Assembly (NCBI RefSeq): GCF_001679045.1
Contig: NZ_LYCK01000012.1
Location: 372,001-436,000 of the forward strand
Direction: 5' to 3'
From: Haemophilus haemolyticus
Lineage (GTDB): Bacteria > Pseudomonadota > Gammaproteobacteria > Enterobacterales > Pasteurellaceae
Length of the DNA: 64,000 nucleotides
This document shows positions 9,614-17,759 of the stretch, piece by piece. Under the pieces are notes generated by a model, which saw nothing but the letters and a program-made list of their open reading frames with translations, was not told the origin of the DNA and did not search any database. Every line of letters begins with the position of its first letter. Positions within the stretch are counted from its first letter, which is position 1. A program made the translations under genes and the position numbers.

Positions 9614-10759
9614 ATGAATAATCCGGATGGCGTTTTTTCTGCGTTGGCAGATGTTTCTCGCCGAGATTTTATGAAATTATGTACCGCACTTGCGGCTACG
9701 ATGGGGCTAAATTCTAAAGCTGGCGCTGAAATGACGGCAGCAATGACCAGTCCAGCACGCCCACCCGTACTTTGGATTGGTGCGCAAGAATGTACTGGCT
9801 GTACCGAATCTTTACTGCGTGCAACCCACCCAACTGTTGAAAATCTCGTACTCGATTTAATTTCCCTCGAATATCATGAGGTACTTTCTGCCGCATTTGG
9901 TGAACAAGCGGAAGAAAATAAACATAATGCTATCCATAATTATTACGGCAAATATGTGCTTGTAGTGGATGGTTCCATTCCAATTAAAGACGGCGGTGTT
10001 TACTGCATGGTGGCAGGCAAACCAATTGTGGAACATATTCGTGAAGCAGCAAAAGGTGCGGCAGCCATTATTGCAATTGGATCATGCTCATCTTGGGGCG
10101 GTGTTCCATCTTGCGGTGGCAACCCAACAGGTGCAGTCAGTCTTTCTGAAGTGTTACCAAAAGGCACACCAATTATTAACATTCCTGGTTGCCCTCCTAA
10201 CCCACATAATTTCTTAGCAACCGTTGCCTATATCATCACTTATAAAAAATTGCCAGCAATGGATAAATTAAATCGTCCATTGTTTGCTTATGACCGTCTA
10301 ATCCATGAAAACTGTTATCGCCGACCGCACTTTGATGCAGGCCGTTTCGCAAAAGAATTTGGCGATTATGGTCATCGTCATGGCTGGTGTTTATATCATT
10401 TAGGTTGTAAAGGACCCGAAACTTACGGCAACTGCTCTACACTAGAATTCTGTGATGTTGGTGGTAATAACTGGCCAGTGGGTATCGGACATCCTTGCTA
10501 TGGCTGTAACGATCAAGGTATCGGCTTTACCAAAGGCATTTTCCAATTAGCGAACGTAGAAAATCCAACGCCACGCGTGGAAAAACCAGATGTGAACAAT
10601 GTTGAAGGCGAAGGCGCCTCAATGACGGCGATTGGCTTATTAGGCGGTGCCGCAGCCATTTTAGCAGGCGTCAGCGTTGTGACATTGAAAGAATTAAGCA
10701 AACAACATAAAGCGAACAAAGCTGCAGACAATCAAGCCAATCAAGATCAAGGACACTAA
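9614..10759 (+). CDS. hybO: [NiFe] hydrogenase-2 small subunit HybO
   Basis: HybO carries the iron-sulfur relay of the periplasm-facing uptake hydrogenase. I start it at ATG 9614, with GGAG 7 bases upstream. An in-frame ATG at 9593 has no ribosome-binding site. The 381-residue product has a twin-arginine signal (SRRDFMKLC, then a hydrophobic stretch). The proximal-cluster motif [16 protein letters not shown] and [10 protein letters not shown] follow, then the distal cluster Cys/His set ([22 protein letters not shown]). A C-terminal membrane anchor ([18 protein letters not shown]) comes last. The Gly between the two proximal Cys is the oxygen-sensitive hydrogenase-2 type, not the six-Cys tolerant type. 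An extra Cys (SCGGNP) follows the proximal motif. Confidence 0.95.
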   Translation: MNNPDGVFSALADVSRRDFMKLCTALAATMGLNSKAGAEMTAAMTSPARPPVLWIGAQECTGCTESLLRATHPTVENLVLDLISLEYHEVLSAAFGEQAEENKHNAIHNYYGKYVLVVDGSIPIKDGGVYCMVAGKPIVEHIREAAKGAAAIIAIGSCSSWGGVPSCGGNPTGAVSLSEVLPKGTPIINIPGCPPNPHNFLATVAYIITYKKLPAMDKLNRPLFAYDRLIHENCYRRPHFDAGRFAKEFGDYGHRHGWCLYHLGCKGPETYGNCSTLEFCDVGGNNWPVGIGHPCYGCNDQGIGFTKGIFQLANVENPTPRVEKPDVNNVEGEGASMTAIGLLGGAAAILAGVSVVTLKELSKQHKANKAADNQANQDQGH

Positions 10760-10761
10760 AG

Positions 10762-11802
10762 ATGGATAGACGAAATTTCCTTAAGGCAGGTCTGCTGGGA
10801 ACAGTCACATCAGGTCTGCCCGTTGCAAAAGCCGAAGCGGTGGAAAATCTTCCGCCAATTCCTGGCGCACTAGGGATGCTTTATGACTCCACACTTTGCG
10901 TTGGCTGTCAGGCTTGTGTCGCAGAATGTCAGCAAGTGAACAAAACACCTGTCAATCCCAAAGGTGAGCAAACTTGGGCAAACAATGACAAACTTACTCC
11001 GTTCACACGCAATGTGATTCAAGTATGGAGCGATGGAGACGGCAAAAATAAAGATAAAACCGAAAACGGTTATGCTTATGTTAAAAAACAATGTATGCAC
11101 TGTGTTGATCCAAACTGCGTTTCCGTTTGTCCAGTACAGGCTTTAACCAAAGATCCTAAAACAGGTATTGTTAAATACGATCCTGATATTTGTACTGGTT
11201 GCCGTTATTGCATGGTCGGCTGTCCGTTTGACGTGCCAAAATATGATTACGATAATCCATTTGGTCAAATCAGCAAATGTGAACTTTGCAACCAAAAAGG
11301 TGTGGAACGCTTAGATAAAGGTGAATTACCAGGTTGTTGTCATGTTTGTCCAACTGGCGCAATTATTTTTGGTACCCGTGAAGAACTTTTAGCAGAAGCA
11401 AAACGTCGTTTAAGTTTATTACGTGGCACCGAATATGACTATCCTCGCCAACATGTAAACAGCAAAGACACTTATCGCGCAACCGTGCCAGCCTATCAAT
11501 ATCGTATTTACGGTGAAAAAGAAGGTGGAGGTACACAAGTATTAGTCTTAAGTGCGGTTCCGCAAGAAAATTTAGGTTTCCCTGAGTTAGATGATATTGC
11601 TACAGGTGCACGTGCAGCGCATTTACAGCACTTCTTGTATCGCGGTTTAGCATTGCCACTGGTGGCATTAGCCGGTTTAACAATGATGACTTATAAGAAT
11701 ATGCACGGCGATAAGATTCGCGAACGAATTGAAGCGCAAAAAGAAGCAATGCGCCAAGCGCGTAAAGAAATGGAAGAAACGGAGGATGAACATCATGGGT
11801 AA
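10762..11802 (+). CDS. hybA: Hydrogenase-2 electron-transfer ferredoxin HybA
   Basis: HybA is the periplasmic ferredoxin subunit that passes electrons from HybOC to the membrane protein HybB. The 346-residue product begins with a twin-arginine-like signal ([12 protein letters not shown], then AKAEA). It contains four Cys-rich clusters typical of 16Fe ferredoxins, including [37 protein letters not shown] and CELC with CCHVCP. A C-terminal membrane helix ([14 protein letters not shown]) is followed by a charged tail. It starts 2 bases after hybO. Its 3' end overlaps the start of hybB by 8 bases. Confidence 0.94.
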   Translation: MDRRNFLKAGLLGTVTSGLPVAKAEAVENLPPIPGALGMLYDSTLCVGCQACVAECQQVNKTPVNPKGEQTWANNDKLTPFTRNVIQVWSDGDGKNKDKTENGYAYVKKQCMHCVDPNCVSVCPVQALTKDPKTGIVKYDPDICTGCRYCMVGCPFDVPKYDYDNPFGQISKCELCNQKGVERLDKGELPGCCHVCPTGAIIFGTREELLAEAKRRLSLLRGTEYDYPRQHVNSKDTYRATVPAYQYRIYGEKEGGGTQVLVLSAVPQENLGFPELDDIATGARAAHLQHFLYRGLALPLVALAGLTMMTYKNMHGDKIRERIEAQKEAMRQARKEMEETEDEHHG

Positions 11803-13021
11803 TCCACGTCCAGTGGGCGGTCGATTAGTTTCCGCCAGTATTCTCTTTTTTGCACCTTTGGCTGTAATTTGTATCTTATTAATTATCAAACGTTTGTTCT
11901 TAGGTATCGGTTCCGTCACCGCACTTAACGGCGGTTATCCTTGGGGCTTATGGATTTCCTTTGACTTACTTGTAGGCACAGGTTTTGCCTGTGGTGGTTG
12001 GGCATTAGCTTGGACAGTATATATTTTCAACAAAGGGAAATATCACCCTCTTGTGCGTCCTGCATTGCTTGCCAGCTTATTCGGCTATTCATTAGGTGGT
12101 CTTTCCATCACTATTGATATGGGTCGTTACTGGCACTTGCCTTACTTCTACATTCCAGGTCAATTCAATACAAACTCGGTGTTATTTGAAACCGCATTTT
12201 GTATGACGATTTACATCATTGTTGTCACCCTTGAATTTGCGCCAGTTTGGCTCGGGTTCTTAGGATTGAAAAAATGGTTTAATAAGCTCAACAAAATTAT
12301 GTTCTTTGTCATCGCACTTGGCGCACTATTGCCGATGATGCACCAATCATCTATGGGATCATTAATGATCGCCGCAGGTCATAAAGTTCATCAAGTGTGG
12401 CAAAGCTATGAAGCATTACCAATCTTATCCTTACTCACCGCATTTATTATGGGCTTTTCTATCGTCATTTTTGAAGGTTCTTTAGTGCGTGCAGGTTTGG
12501 CAGGAAAAACACCAGATGAGCGTTCACTCTTTACCCAGCTTGCAAAAGTGACCGCTGGATTAATCGCACTTTTCCTTGCGGTACGCTTTGGCGAATTGAT
12601 TTACCATGACAAACTCCATTATGTATTCGGATTCGATAAACTTGGTAAATTTGAAGCTTGGATGTTTTGGATGGAAGTATGGCTAATGACATTACCATTA
12701 CTCACTTTATTCCTTGGTGAGAAAAAATCTGATTCACGTTGGCTATTTATCTCAGCCTTGAGCATGTTACTTGGCGCAGCCCTATGGCGTTTAAATTATT
12801 CAATGATTATGTACGATCCTGGTAATGGCTATCGTTACTTCCCATCAGCAGAAGAATTGCTAATTTCTATTGGTTTCGTTTCCATCGAAATTTGCGCCTA
12901 TATTTTAATAATTCGTCTATTCCCTGTCTTACCAGTGTTGAAAGAAAAACATCATGAAGACTCGGAACAAATTATTGCCGAAAAAGCACAATTCAGTAAA
13001 AAAATGAGCGGAGCAGAATAA
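11795..13021 (+). CDS. hybB: Hydrogenase-2 integral membrane subunit HybB
   Basis: HybB is a NrfD/PsrC-type multi-pass membrane protein that moves electrons from HybA to the quinone pool. I start it at ATG 11795, where GGAGG lies 9 bases upstream and the N-terminus ([10 protein letters not shown]) lines up with known HybB. Longer frames begin inside hybA without support. The 408-residue product has about ten hydrophobic segments and the conserved [14 protein letters not shown] and HQSSMGSLM motifs. The stop overlaps the hybC start by one base (TAATG). Confidence 0.93.
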   Translation: MGNPRPVGGRLVSASILFFAPLAVICILLIIKRLFLGIGSVTALNGGYPWGLWISFDLLVGTGFACGGWALAWTVYIFNKGKYHPLVRPALLASLFGYSLGGLSITIDMGRYWHLPYFYIPGQFNTNSVLFETAFCMTIYIIVVTLEFAPVWLGFLGLKKWFNKLNKIMFFVIALGALLPMMHQSSMGSLMIAAGHKVHQVWQSYEALPILSLLTAFIMGFSIVIFEGSLVRAGLAGKTPDERSLFTQLAKVTAGLIALFLAVRFGELIYHDKLHYVFGFDKLGKFEAWMFWMEVWLMTLPLLTLFLGEKKSDSRWLFISALSMLLGAALWRLNYSMIMYDPGNGYRYFPSAEELLISIGFVSIEICAYILIIRLFPVLPVLKEKHHEDSEQIIAEKAQFSKKMSGAE

Positions 13022-14730
13022 TGACTGAAAAAAAACGTATCTCAATCGACCCTATCACACGCATTGAAGGCCATTTGCGTATCGATTGCGAAATTGAAAA
13101 TGGCGTAGTAACAAATGCTTGGTCATCAGGCACAATGTGGCGTGGTATGGAAAATATCGTGAAAGGTTCAGATCCGCGTGATGCTTGGATGATTATGCAA
13201 CGTATTTGTGGCGTTTGTACAACCGTTCACGCCATTATTAGTGTGCGTGCAGTGGAAGATGCTCTCGGCGCCAAAGTGCCAGTGAATGCACAATATATCC
13301 GCAATATGATTCTTTCTGCTCATAGCATGCACGACCATATCGTTCATTTTTATCAACTTTCTGCAATGGACTGGGTGGATATCACTGCGGCACTGAATGC
13401 TGATCCCGATAAAGCCGCTGAAATGCTTAAAGGTGTTTCAACATGGGGACTAAACAGTGCTAATGAATTCCGCAACGTCCAAAATAAAATTAAATCTTTA
13501 GTTGAAAGCGGTCAGCTTGGTATTTTTGCCAATGGCTATTTCGGTCACCCTGCCATGAAATTACCGCCAGAAGTAAACTTAATTGCGGTGGCTCACTACT
13601 TACAAGCACTTGAATGTCAACGTGATTGTAACCGTATTGTGGCATTACTCGGCGGAAAAACACCGCACATTCAAAACCTAGCAATTGGTGGTGTAGCAAA
13701 CCCAATCAACTTAGACTCTCAATCAGTATTAAACTTAGAACGTTTAATGTTTGTAAAATCCTGTATTGATCGTTTAAATGACTTCGTGACTCAAGTTTAT
13801 CGTGTTGATGCGGCTATCATTGCAGCTTATTACCCAGAATGGCTTAATCTTGGTAAAACATCAGGTAACTATCTTTCTGTACCTGAATATCCAATTGACG
13901 GTGATAATTCTAAATTTGCTCTAACGGGTGGCTACATTGAAAACTTCGATATTTCGACCTTCCGTCCTATTACGCAACAAAAAGATGAATTTGTTGTAAA
14001 AGGCATTAAGGAAAGTGGTAAACACGCTTGGTATGAAGACGATGAACCGCTTGAACCTTGGGCTGGTTTAACACGTCCCAAATATACAGGCTGGCAAGAT
14101 GAAGGCAAATATTCATGGGTTAAAGCGCCAAGTTTCTACGGAAAAGTTGTTGAAGTGGGCCCTCTTGCCTATTTAATGTGTAACTTAGCAAACGAAAATA
14201 AAGATACATTACATCACTTTAACCATATTAAAGGGTTGTATGAAAAATTAAGCGGCAATACTTTATCTGTTGACCATTTACACTCAACATTAGGTCGTAT
14301 TATTGCTCGTACCGTACATTGTTGCGTGCTAAATAATATTCTTGAACAACAATGGAAACTACTTGTTGATAATATTGGCACTGGTGATACTGTTGCTTAT
14401 CTCAAGACAGACATTCCACAAACAGGTGAGTTTAAAGGTGTTGGTTTTGGTGAGGTACCTCGTGGCATGCTCTCTCACTGGGTTGTCGTTAAAAATGGCA
14501 AAATCGAAAATTATCAAGCCGTTGTACCATCAACTTGGAATGCAGGCCCTCGTAACCAAAATGATGAAATGGGGCCTTATGAGCTTTCCATCATCGGTAC
14601 ACCTGTAGCAGATCCGACAAAACCATTAGAAGTTGTGCGCACAATCCACTCTTTCGACCCTTGCATGTCATGCGCAGTGCATGTTGTGAACACAGAAAAT
14701 GGTGAAGTCACACAAGTGAAGGTGCTCTAA
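13021..14730 (+). CDS. hybC: [NiFe] hydrogenase-2 large subunit HybC
   Basis: HybC holds the NiFe(CN)2CO centre where H2 is oxidised. The 569 residues match the family (567 in E. coli). The N-terminal ligand motif RICGVCTTVH begins near residue 60 and the C-terminal motif DPCMSCAVH near residue 546, giving all four Cys ligands. After the final His a 15-residue tail (VVNTENGEVTQVKVL) is expected to be cut off by HybD once nickel is inserted. It has no signal peptide and should be exported together with HybO by the Tat pathway. Start and stop overlap hybB and hybD by single bases. Confidence 0.96.
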   Translation: MTEKKRISIDPITRIEGHLRIDCEIENGVVTNAWSSGTMWRGMENIVKGSDPRDAWMIMQRICGVCTTVHAIISVRAVEDALGAKVPVNAQYIRNMILSAHSMHDHIVHFYQLSAMDWVDITAALNADPDKAAEMLKGVSTWGLNSANEFRNVQNKIKSLVESGQLGIFANGYFGHPAMKLPPEVNLIAVAHYLQALECQRDCNRIVALLGGKTPHIQNLAIGGVANPINLDSQSVLNLERLMFVKSCIDRLNDFVTQVYRVDAAIIAAYYPEWLNLGKTSGNYLSVPEYPIDGDNSKFALTGGYIENFDISTFRPITQQKDEFVVKGIKESGKHAWYEDDEPLEPWAGLTRPKYTGWQDEGKYSWVKAPSFYGKVVEVGPLAYLMCNLANENKDTLHHFNHIKGLYEKLSGNTLSVDHLHSTLGRIIARTVHCCVLNNILEQQWKLLVDNIGTGDTVAYLKTDIPQTGEFKGVGFGEVPRGMLSHWVVVKNGKIENYQAVVPSTWNAGPRNQNDEMGPYELSIIGTPVADPTKPLEVVRTIHSFDPCMSCAVHVVNTENGEVTQVKVL

Positions 14731-15203
14731 TGAAGCCATTAATCTTAGGCGTTGGTAATATTTTACTCGGCGATGAAGGCGTGGGCGTACGAATCGCCCA
14801 AGCCCTAGAAAATCGCCCTGAAATTTTACCGCACTTTGACGTGGTTGACGGTGGCACTTGCGGCATGGAATTATTGGATGAAATGGCAAATCGTGAGCAT
14901 ATCATCATCATCGATGCCGTACTTGCCAATAAACAGCCAGGAAAAATAATTGTGCTTCATGATGAGCAAGTGCCAGTATTTTTCTCGCGTAAAATTTCAC
15001 CACACCAACTTGGTATTTGCGATGTACTTTCTGCGTTAAAATTAACGGATGAATTCCCTAAAAACCTATGTTTAATAGGGGTTCAACCAGAAACGTTTGA
15101 GCCGCAGATTGAATTAAGTGAAACAATTCAAAAACAATTCCCAGAAATTTTTAAAACATTAGAAAACGTTTTGAAAGAGTATGGATTTCACGTTCAAATA
15201 TAG
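14730..15203 (+). CDS. hybD: Hydrogenase-2 maturation endopeptidase HybD
   Basis: HybD cuts the C-terminal tail from the HybC precursor after nickel insertion. The 157-residue product opens with LILGVGNILLGDEGVGVRIA, containing the conserved Asn and Glu16-type nickel contact. VDGGTCGMELL and SPHQLGICDVL follow, with the conserved Asp and His ligands. Its size fits the M52 peptidase family. It overlaps the hybC stop by one base (TAATG). A long hairpin separates it from hybE. Confidence 0.94.
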   Translation: MKPLILGVGNILLGDEGVGVRIAQALENRPEILPHFDVVDGGTCGMELLDEMANREHIIIIDAVLANKQPGKIIVLHDEQVPVFFSRKISPHQLGICDVLSALKLTDEFPKNLCLIGVQPETFEPQIELSETIQKQFPEIFKTLENVLKEYGFHVQI

Positions 15204-15219
15204 ATGAGAAATAATACAT

Positions 15220-15258
15220 TTCACGCACGCCATAATTTGCTCTTATGGTATGCGTGAA
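15220..15258 (+). other. Long hairpin between hybD and hybE
   Basis: Two 16-base arms (15220-15235 and 15243-15258) pair at 15 of 16 positions with one wobble and one mismatch, around a 7-base loop. There is no T-run, so it is not a classic terminator. It may stabilise or process the hyb mRNA, or limit expression of hybE and hybG. Confidence 0.65.
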
Positions 15259-15294
15259 TTGTTGAAATTCACCTCGCTGTAAATTTTAATAATT

Positions 15295-15804
15295 ATGTAT
15301 CGACACGAAAAAACACCAGAAAATACCACCGCACTTGAAGGTGTCATTAAAGGCTTCGCCGAAGATCCATCTTCAATCTTCCAAAACGAAATGCGAAAAG
15401 TTGCAGAAGAAATGAAAGATCTTCCTTTCTATCGAAAAGGTATCGATTGCTATTGTCCTAAATTTGTACTTTTTGAAAACCAATGGATAGGTACGGTTGT
15501 GACACCTTGGATGTTGAGTATTGTCATTTTGCCAGGCAAAGATCAAGAATGGGAACCGCGCGAAATTGGCGATAAACTTTCAGTACAACTACCCTATAAA
15601 ACCTTCACTTTCACAGTGAGTAGTTTAGAAAATATTCCACAATATCTTAGTTGCTCCCTTCATTCTCCGATTGATCCTGCAATGACAAATACTCAAGCAG
15701 TTCAACTCGCACAAGATTGCCTCAGAATGATTTTATCTATGCCAACAAAAGCAACAACTTTTGATCCAGATCGACGTAACTTATTCCGCGCGATAGTAAA
15801 ATAG
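15295..15804 (+). CDS. hybE: Hydrogenase-2 chaperone HybE
   Basis: HybE is the specific chaperone of the hydrogenase-2 complex and helps hold back Tat export of unfinished HybO. The 169-residue product aligns well with E. coli HybE from memory: [38 protein letters not shown] and [10 protein letters not shown] are all conserved. The ATG lacks a clear Shine-Dalgarno sequence, and an in-frame stop lies a few codons upstream, so no longer start is available. Expression may be low or depend on the upstream hairpin. Confidence 0.88.
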   Translation: MYRHEKTPENTTALEGVIKGFAEDPSSIFQNEMRKVAEEMKDLPFYRKGIDCYCPKFVLFENQWIGTVVTPWMLSIVILPGKDQEWEPREIGDKLSVQLPYKTFTFTVSSLENIPQYLSCSLHSPIDPAMTNTQAVQLAQDCLRMILSMPTKATTFDPDRRNLFRAIVK

Positions 15805-15833
15805 ACACAAATTTCAATAGGAGTGAAAGTATT

Positions 15834-16109
15834 ATGTGTTTAGGTGTTCCAGGCCAAATTGTTAAGATTGGCGAAAGTGCTCTTCAACTTGCCACAGTGG
15901 ATGTATGTGGCGTACAACGTGATGTGAATATTTCTCTAGTCTGCACTGGAGATCCTGCCGATTTACTTGGTAAATGGGTGCTCGTTCATGTCGGCTTTGC
16001 AATGAGTGTTATTGATGAAGATGAAGCCAAGAAAACCCAAGAAGCCCTACTTGCCATGAGTCAACTAGAACACGAAGTTGGGGATTTTTTAGGATTAAAT
16101 CAAAAATAA
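15834..16109 (+). CDS. hybG: Hydrogenase maturation chaperone HybG (HypC family)
   Basis: This HypC/HupF-family chaperone works with HypD to build and deliver the Fe(CN)2CO unit to the HybC precursor. The 91-residue product starts with the diagnostic [10 protein letters not shown], whose Cys2 is essential, followed by [15 protein letters not shown] and [13 protein letters not shown]. It closes the hyb block. A hybF (hypA-like) gene, found between hybE and hybG in E. coli, is absent here. AGGAG lies 10 bases before the ATG. A strong terminator follows. Confidence 0.92.
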   Translation: MCLGVPGQIVKIGESALQLATVDVCGVQRDVNISLVCTGDPADLLGKWVLVHVGFAMSVIDEDEAKKTQEALLAMSQLEHEVGDFLGLNQK

Positions 16110-16138
16110 AAAAGTAGGCATTGCGCCTACTTTTTTAT
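16108..16138 (+). terminator. Rho-independent terminator of the hyb operon
   Basis: AAAAAAGTAGGC, loop ATTGC, GCCTACTTTTTT. The stem has six G-C-rich pairs extended by A-T pairs and ends in a T-run. Confidence 0.9.
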
Positions 16139-16305
16139 TTCAATTTATACCTCTCAATCTTTCTAATTTTTCTAATCTAAACCAATATTTCTCTTGTCTT
16201 TTTGTTTAAGAATATTTCTATAACAATGTAAAAAGTCTATTAATTGAATCATTTAATTGTAATGTAGAAGATGATAGTGCAGTGGAAATTTTAATCTTTT
16301 GCAGC

Positions 16306-16355
16306 TTATATCGCATATGATATAAAACAAGCCTTATACTTCATAGCGTATGAAG
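16306..16355 (+). promoter_or_regulatory. Two inverted repeats upstream of the hipB remnant (likely former operators)
   Basis: TTATATC-N6-GATATAA (16306-16325) and CTTCATA-GCG-TATGAAG (16339-16355) lie just before the hipB start. HipB-type regulators bind paired palindromes in this position, so these are probably the old autoregulatory operators. The preceding stretch 16140-16305 shows nothing I recognise. Confidence 0.45.
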
Positions 16356-16362
16356 AGTCACA

Positions 16363-16624
16363 ATGGTTATTATCACCGCAAAAATGCTTTCTCATGTAAT
16401 TAGAGTATTTCTCTATCAAGGAGAGCTGTCACAAACTGATGTCGCTAAACTCGCCAGAACGACCCCAACTAGAATTTCTAGCGTTTTAGAATAAGCCAGA
16501 GCGTACTAAATCAGAAACACTATTTAAAATTCTAGCTGAACTAGAGTTAGAGCTTATTATGAAACCACGCAAAAAGTCATCTGATACTGCTCCCTCAATC
16601 AAGGAAGAAAGCGAAGATTTCTGA
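16363..16624 (+). pseudogene. hipB: Frameshifted hipB-type antitoxin gene
   Basis: Translation from ATG 16363 gives 43 codons with a helix-turn-helix (LSQTDVAKLARTTPTRISSVLE), then a stop at 16492. The next frame from 16490 continues the protein (NKPERTKSETLFKILAELEL) to a stop at 16622. The join falls in the conserved E-N-N/K-P stretch of HipB and is explained by loss of two bases. The whole would be a HipB-family XRE antitoxin of about 87 residues. With the frameshift, no full antitoxin is made. Confidence 0.75.
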
Positions 16625-16800
16625 ATTTCTTTAGCCGACGCTCAGGAAAAAACAGCGCGGCTTTATATCAGAATCAATGGCAGCGCCCTTTGCATTCCAC
16701 CACGACCAGTCATATTTTTAATTACCTATGGATATTATTTGGCTAGAGCCACTTAATCTTTCCTATCGTTGCTAGAACTAATGGCTTGTCTGAAATTCAG
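16625..16800 (+). pseudogene. hipA toxin gene remnant
   Basis: Directly after the hipB remnant, 16625-16657 encodes ISLADAQEKTA. This closely matches the conserved ISLAGAQEKTA motif of HipA serine/threonine kinases, which phosphorylate GltX in E. coli. The following sequence to about 16800 has stops and frame changes with only weak HipA-like scraps. The N-terminal part that should precede the motif is missing, as is the kinase C-terminal half. The remnant stops where the orphan minus-strand gene ends. Confidence 0.6.
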
Positions 16801-17694
16801 TTAAGAAAACCATTGAATAATTATATCTATAGCCTCAATCAGTCCTGTTCCACCCAAAATAACCCCGATTACCCCTAGCTTCCAATTACGTTTTTCATTA
16901 ATACTCTGTTCTGCTTTTTGTTGAGTATAACTTAGTATTTGATGTACTTGTGCCAACTGAGAAGTAACCTCATTGTTTTTATCTCTAAGGTGATATGCCT
17001 CTCGTATATGTTCCCAAGCACAAAATGTTGGATAACGAGAAAACTCAATTGGATTATCAAAATAATAACGCGCATTAAAAATTGCTGCTTCAGTATACAA
17101 CTTATCTAACTCTTGAATATTATCCGGCTTAGCCAAAACATTTGCTAACTCTTCGCTAATTTTATGTAACGCTCTGTAATATGCTAAAGCCAACATAATT
17201 AAAAATACTTGTCTATAAGCATTTGTCACCGTACCAAAAGATTCAAAAATAGCCATACCTCGGCCATCTATCGCACGCCACTCATTGCTCAAATGGAAAA
17301 ATTCATTTTTATCTAACGAATCAGAATTACGGATAAACCAAGAAGAATTTTTTATGACTAAGCTTTCCTCCGAAGGAATTACACCTGATGCAATAACAAT
17401 ACTTCCTAAACTTTCTTTGCTATCTAATTTATCAAAAAGTACTGCTTTTAATTCTTCTTTAGTATCAAATAGTTTATTCGGAGAGTGAGAACAAAAATGC
17501 AAGGTTTGAGAAAATCGATTTCCTTGGAAAAAAGTTACTTTAAGAGCATATTGTTCAAAATTGTCTTCCGTAAACATAGTTTGTAATAGAAGAGGATTCA
17601 AAAATTTAATTTGCTGTTTACATAAAGAAGGCTTATTTGTTAAAGATATATGTTTTTCTAAAGGGTATATTTTTCCAAAATAAATATCTTTCAT
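16801..17694 (-). CDS. Orphan protein with C-terminal membrane helix, function unknown
   Basis: I do not recognise this 297-residue protein. I start it at ATG 17694, with AAGGA 8 bases upstream; an ATG at 17703 touches that ribosome-binding site and is less likely. The N-terminal two thirds look soluble and mixed alpha/beta. A helical stretch with coiled-coil character follows (LAQVHQILSYTQQKAEQSINEKRNWK). A single Gly-rich hydrophobic helix (GVIGVILGGTGLIEAIDIII) ends the chain. That layout is vaguely like CorA-type or membrane-anchored effector proteins, but no GMN motif is present. The DNA looks AT-rich and has no uptake signal, unlike its neighbours. It lies against the broken hipBA locus, suggesting a variable site. 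Confidence 0.6.
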   Translation of the reverse strand: MKDIYFGKIYPLEKHISLTNKPSLCKQQIKFLNPLLLQTMFTEDNFEQYALKVTFFQGNRFSQTLHFCSHSPNKLFDTKEELKAVLFDKLDSKESLGSIVIASGVIPSEESLVIKNSSWFIRNSDSLDKNEFFHLSNEWRAIDGRGMAIFESFGTVTNAYRQVFLIMLALAYYRALHKISEELANVLAKPDNIQELDKLYTEAAIFNARYYFDNPIEFSRYPTFCAWEHIREAYHLRDKNNEVTSQLAQVHQILSYTQQKAEQSINEKRNWKLGVIGVILGGTGLIEAIDIIIQWFS

Positions 17695-17711
17695 TATTCT
17701 CATCCTTCACA

Positions 17712-17746
17712 ATAAAAAATATCCCTTCTGAAATAAACAGAAGGGA
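17712..17746 (-). terminator. Rho-independent terminator of valS
   Basis: Perfect 9-base-pair stem (17722-17730 with 17738-17746) with a 7-base loop, followed on the minus strand by a T-run. It also precedes the orphan gene start, so read-through from valS could feed that gene. Confidence 0.88.
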
Positions 17747-17759
17747 CATAATATTTAAA

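Noticed and set aside
11729-11794. Long Lys/Arg-rich N-terminal extension of HybB
   Set aside because: These codons overlap the end of hybA in another frame; ATG 11795 has GGAGG and matches the known HybB N-terminus.
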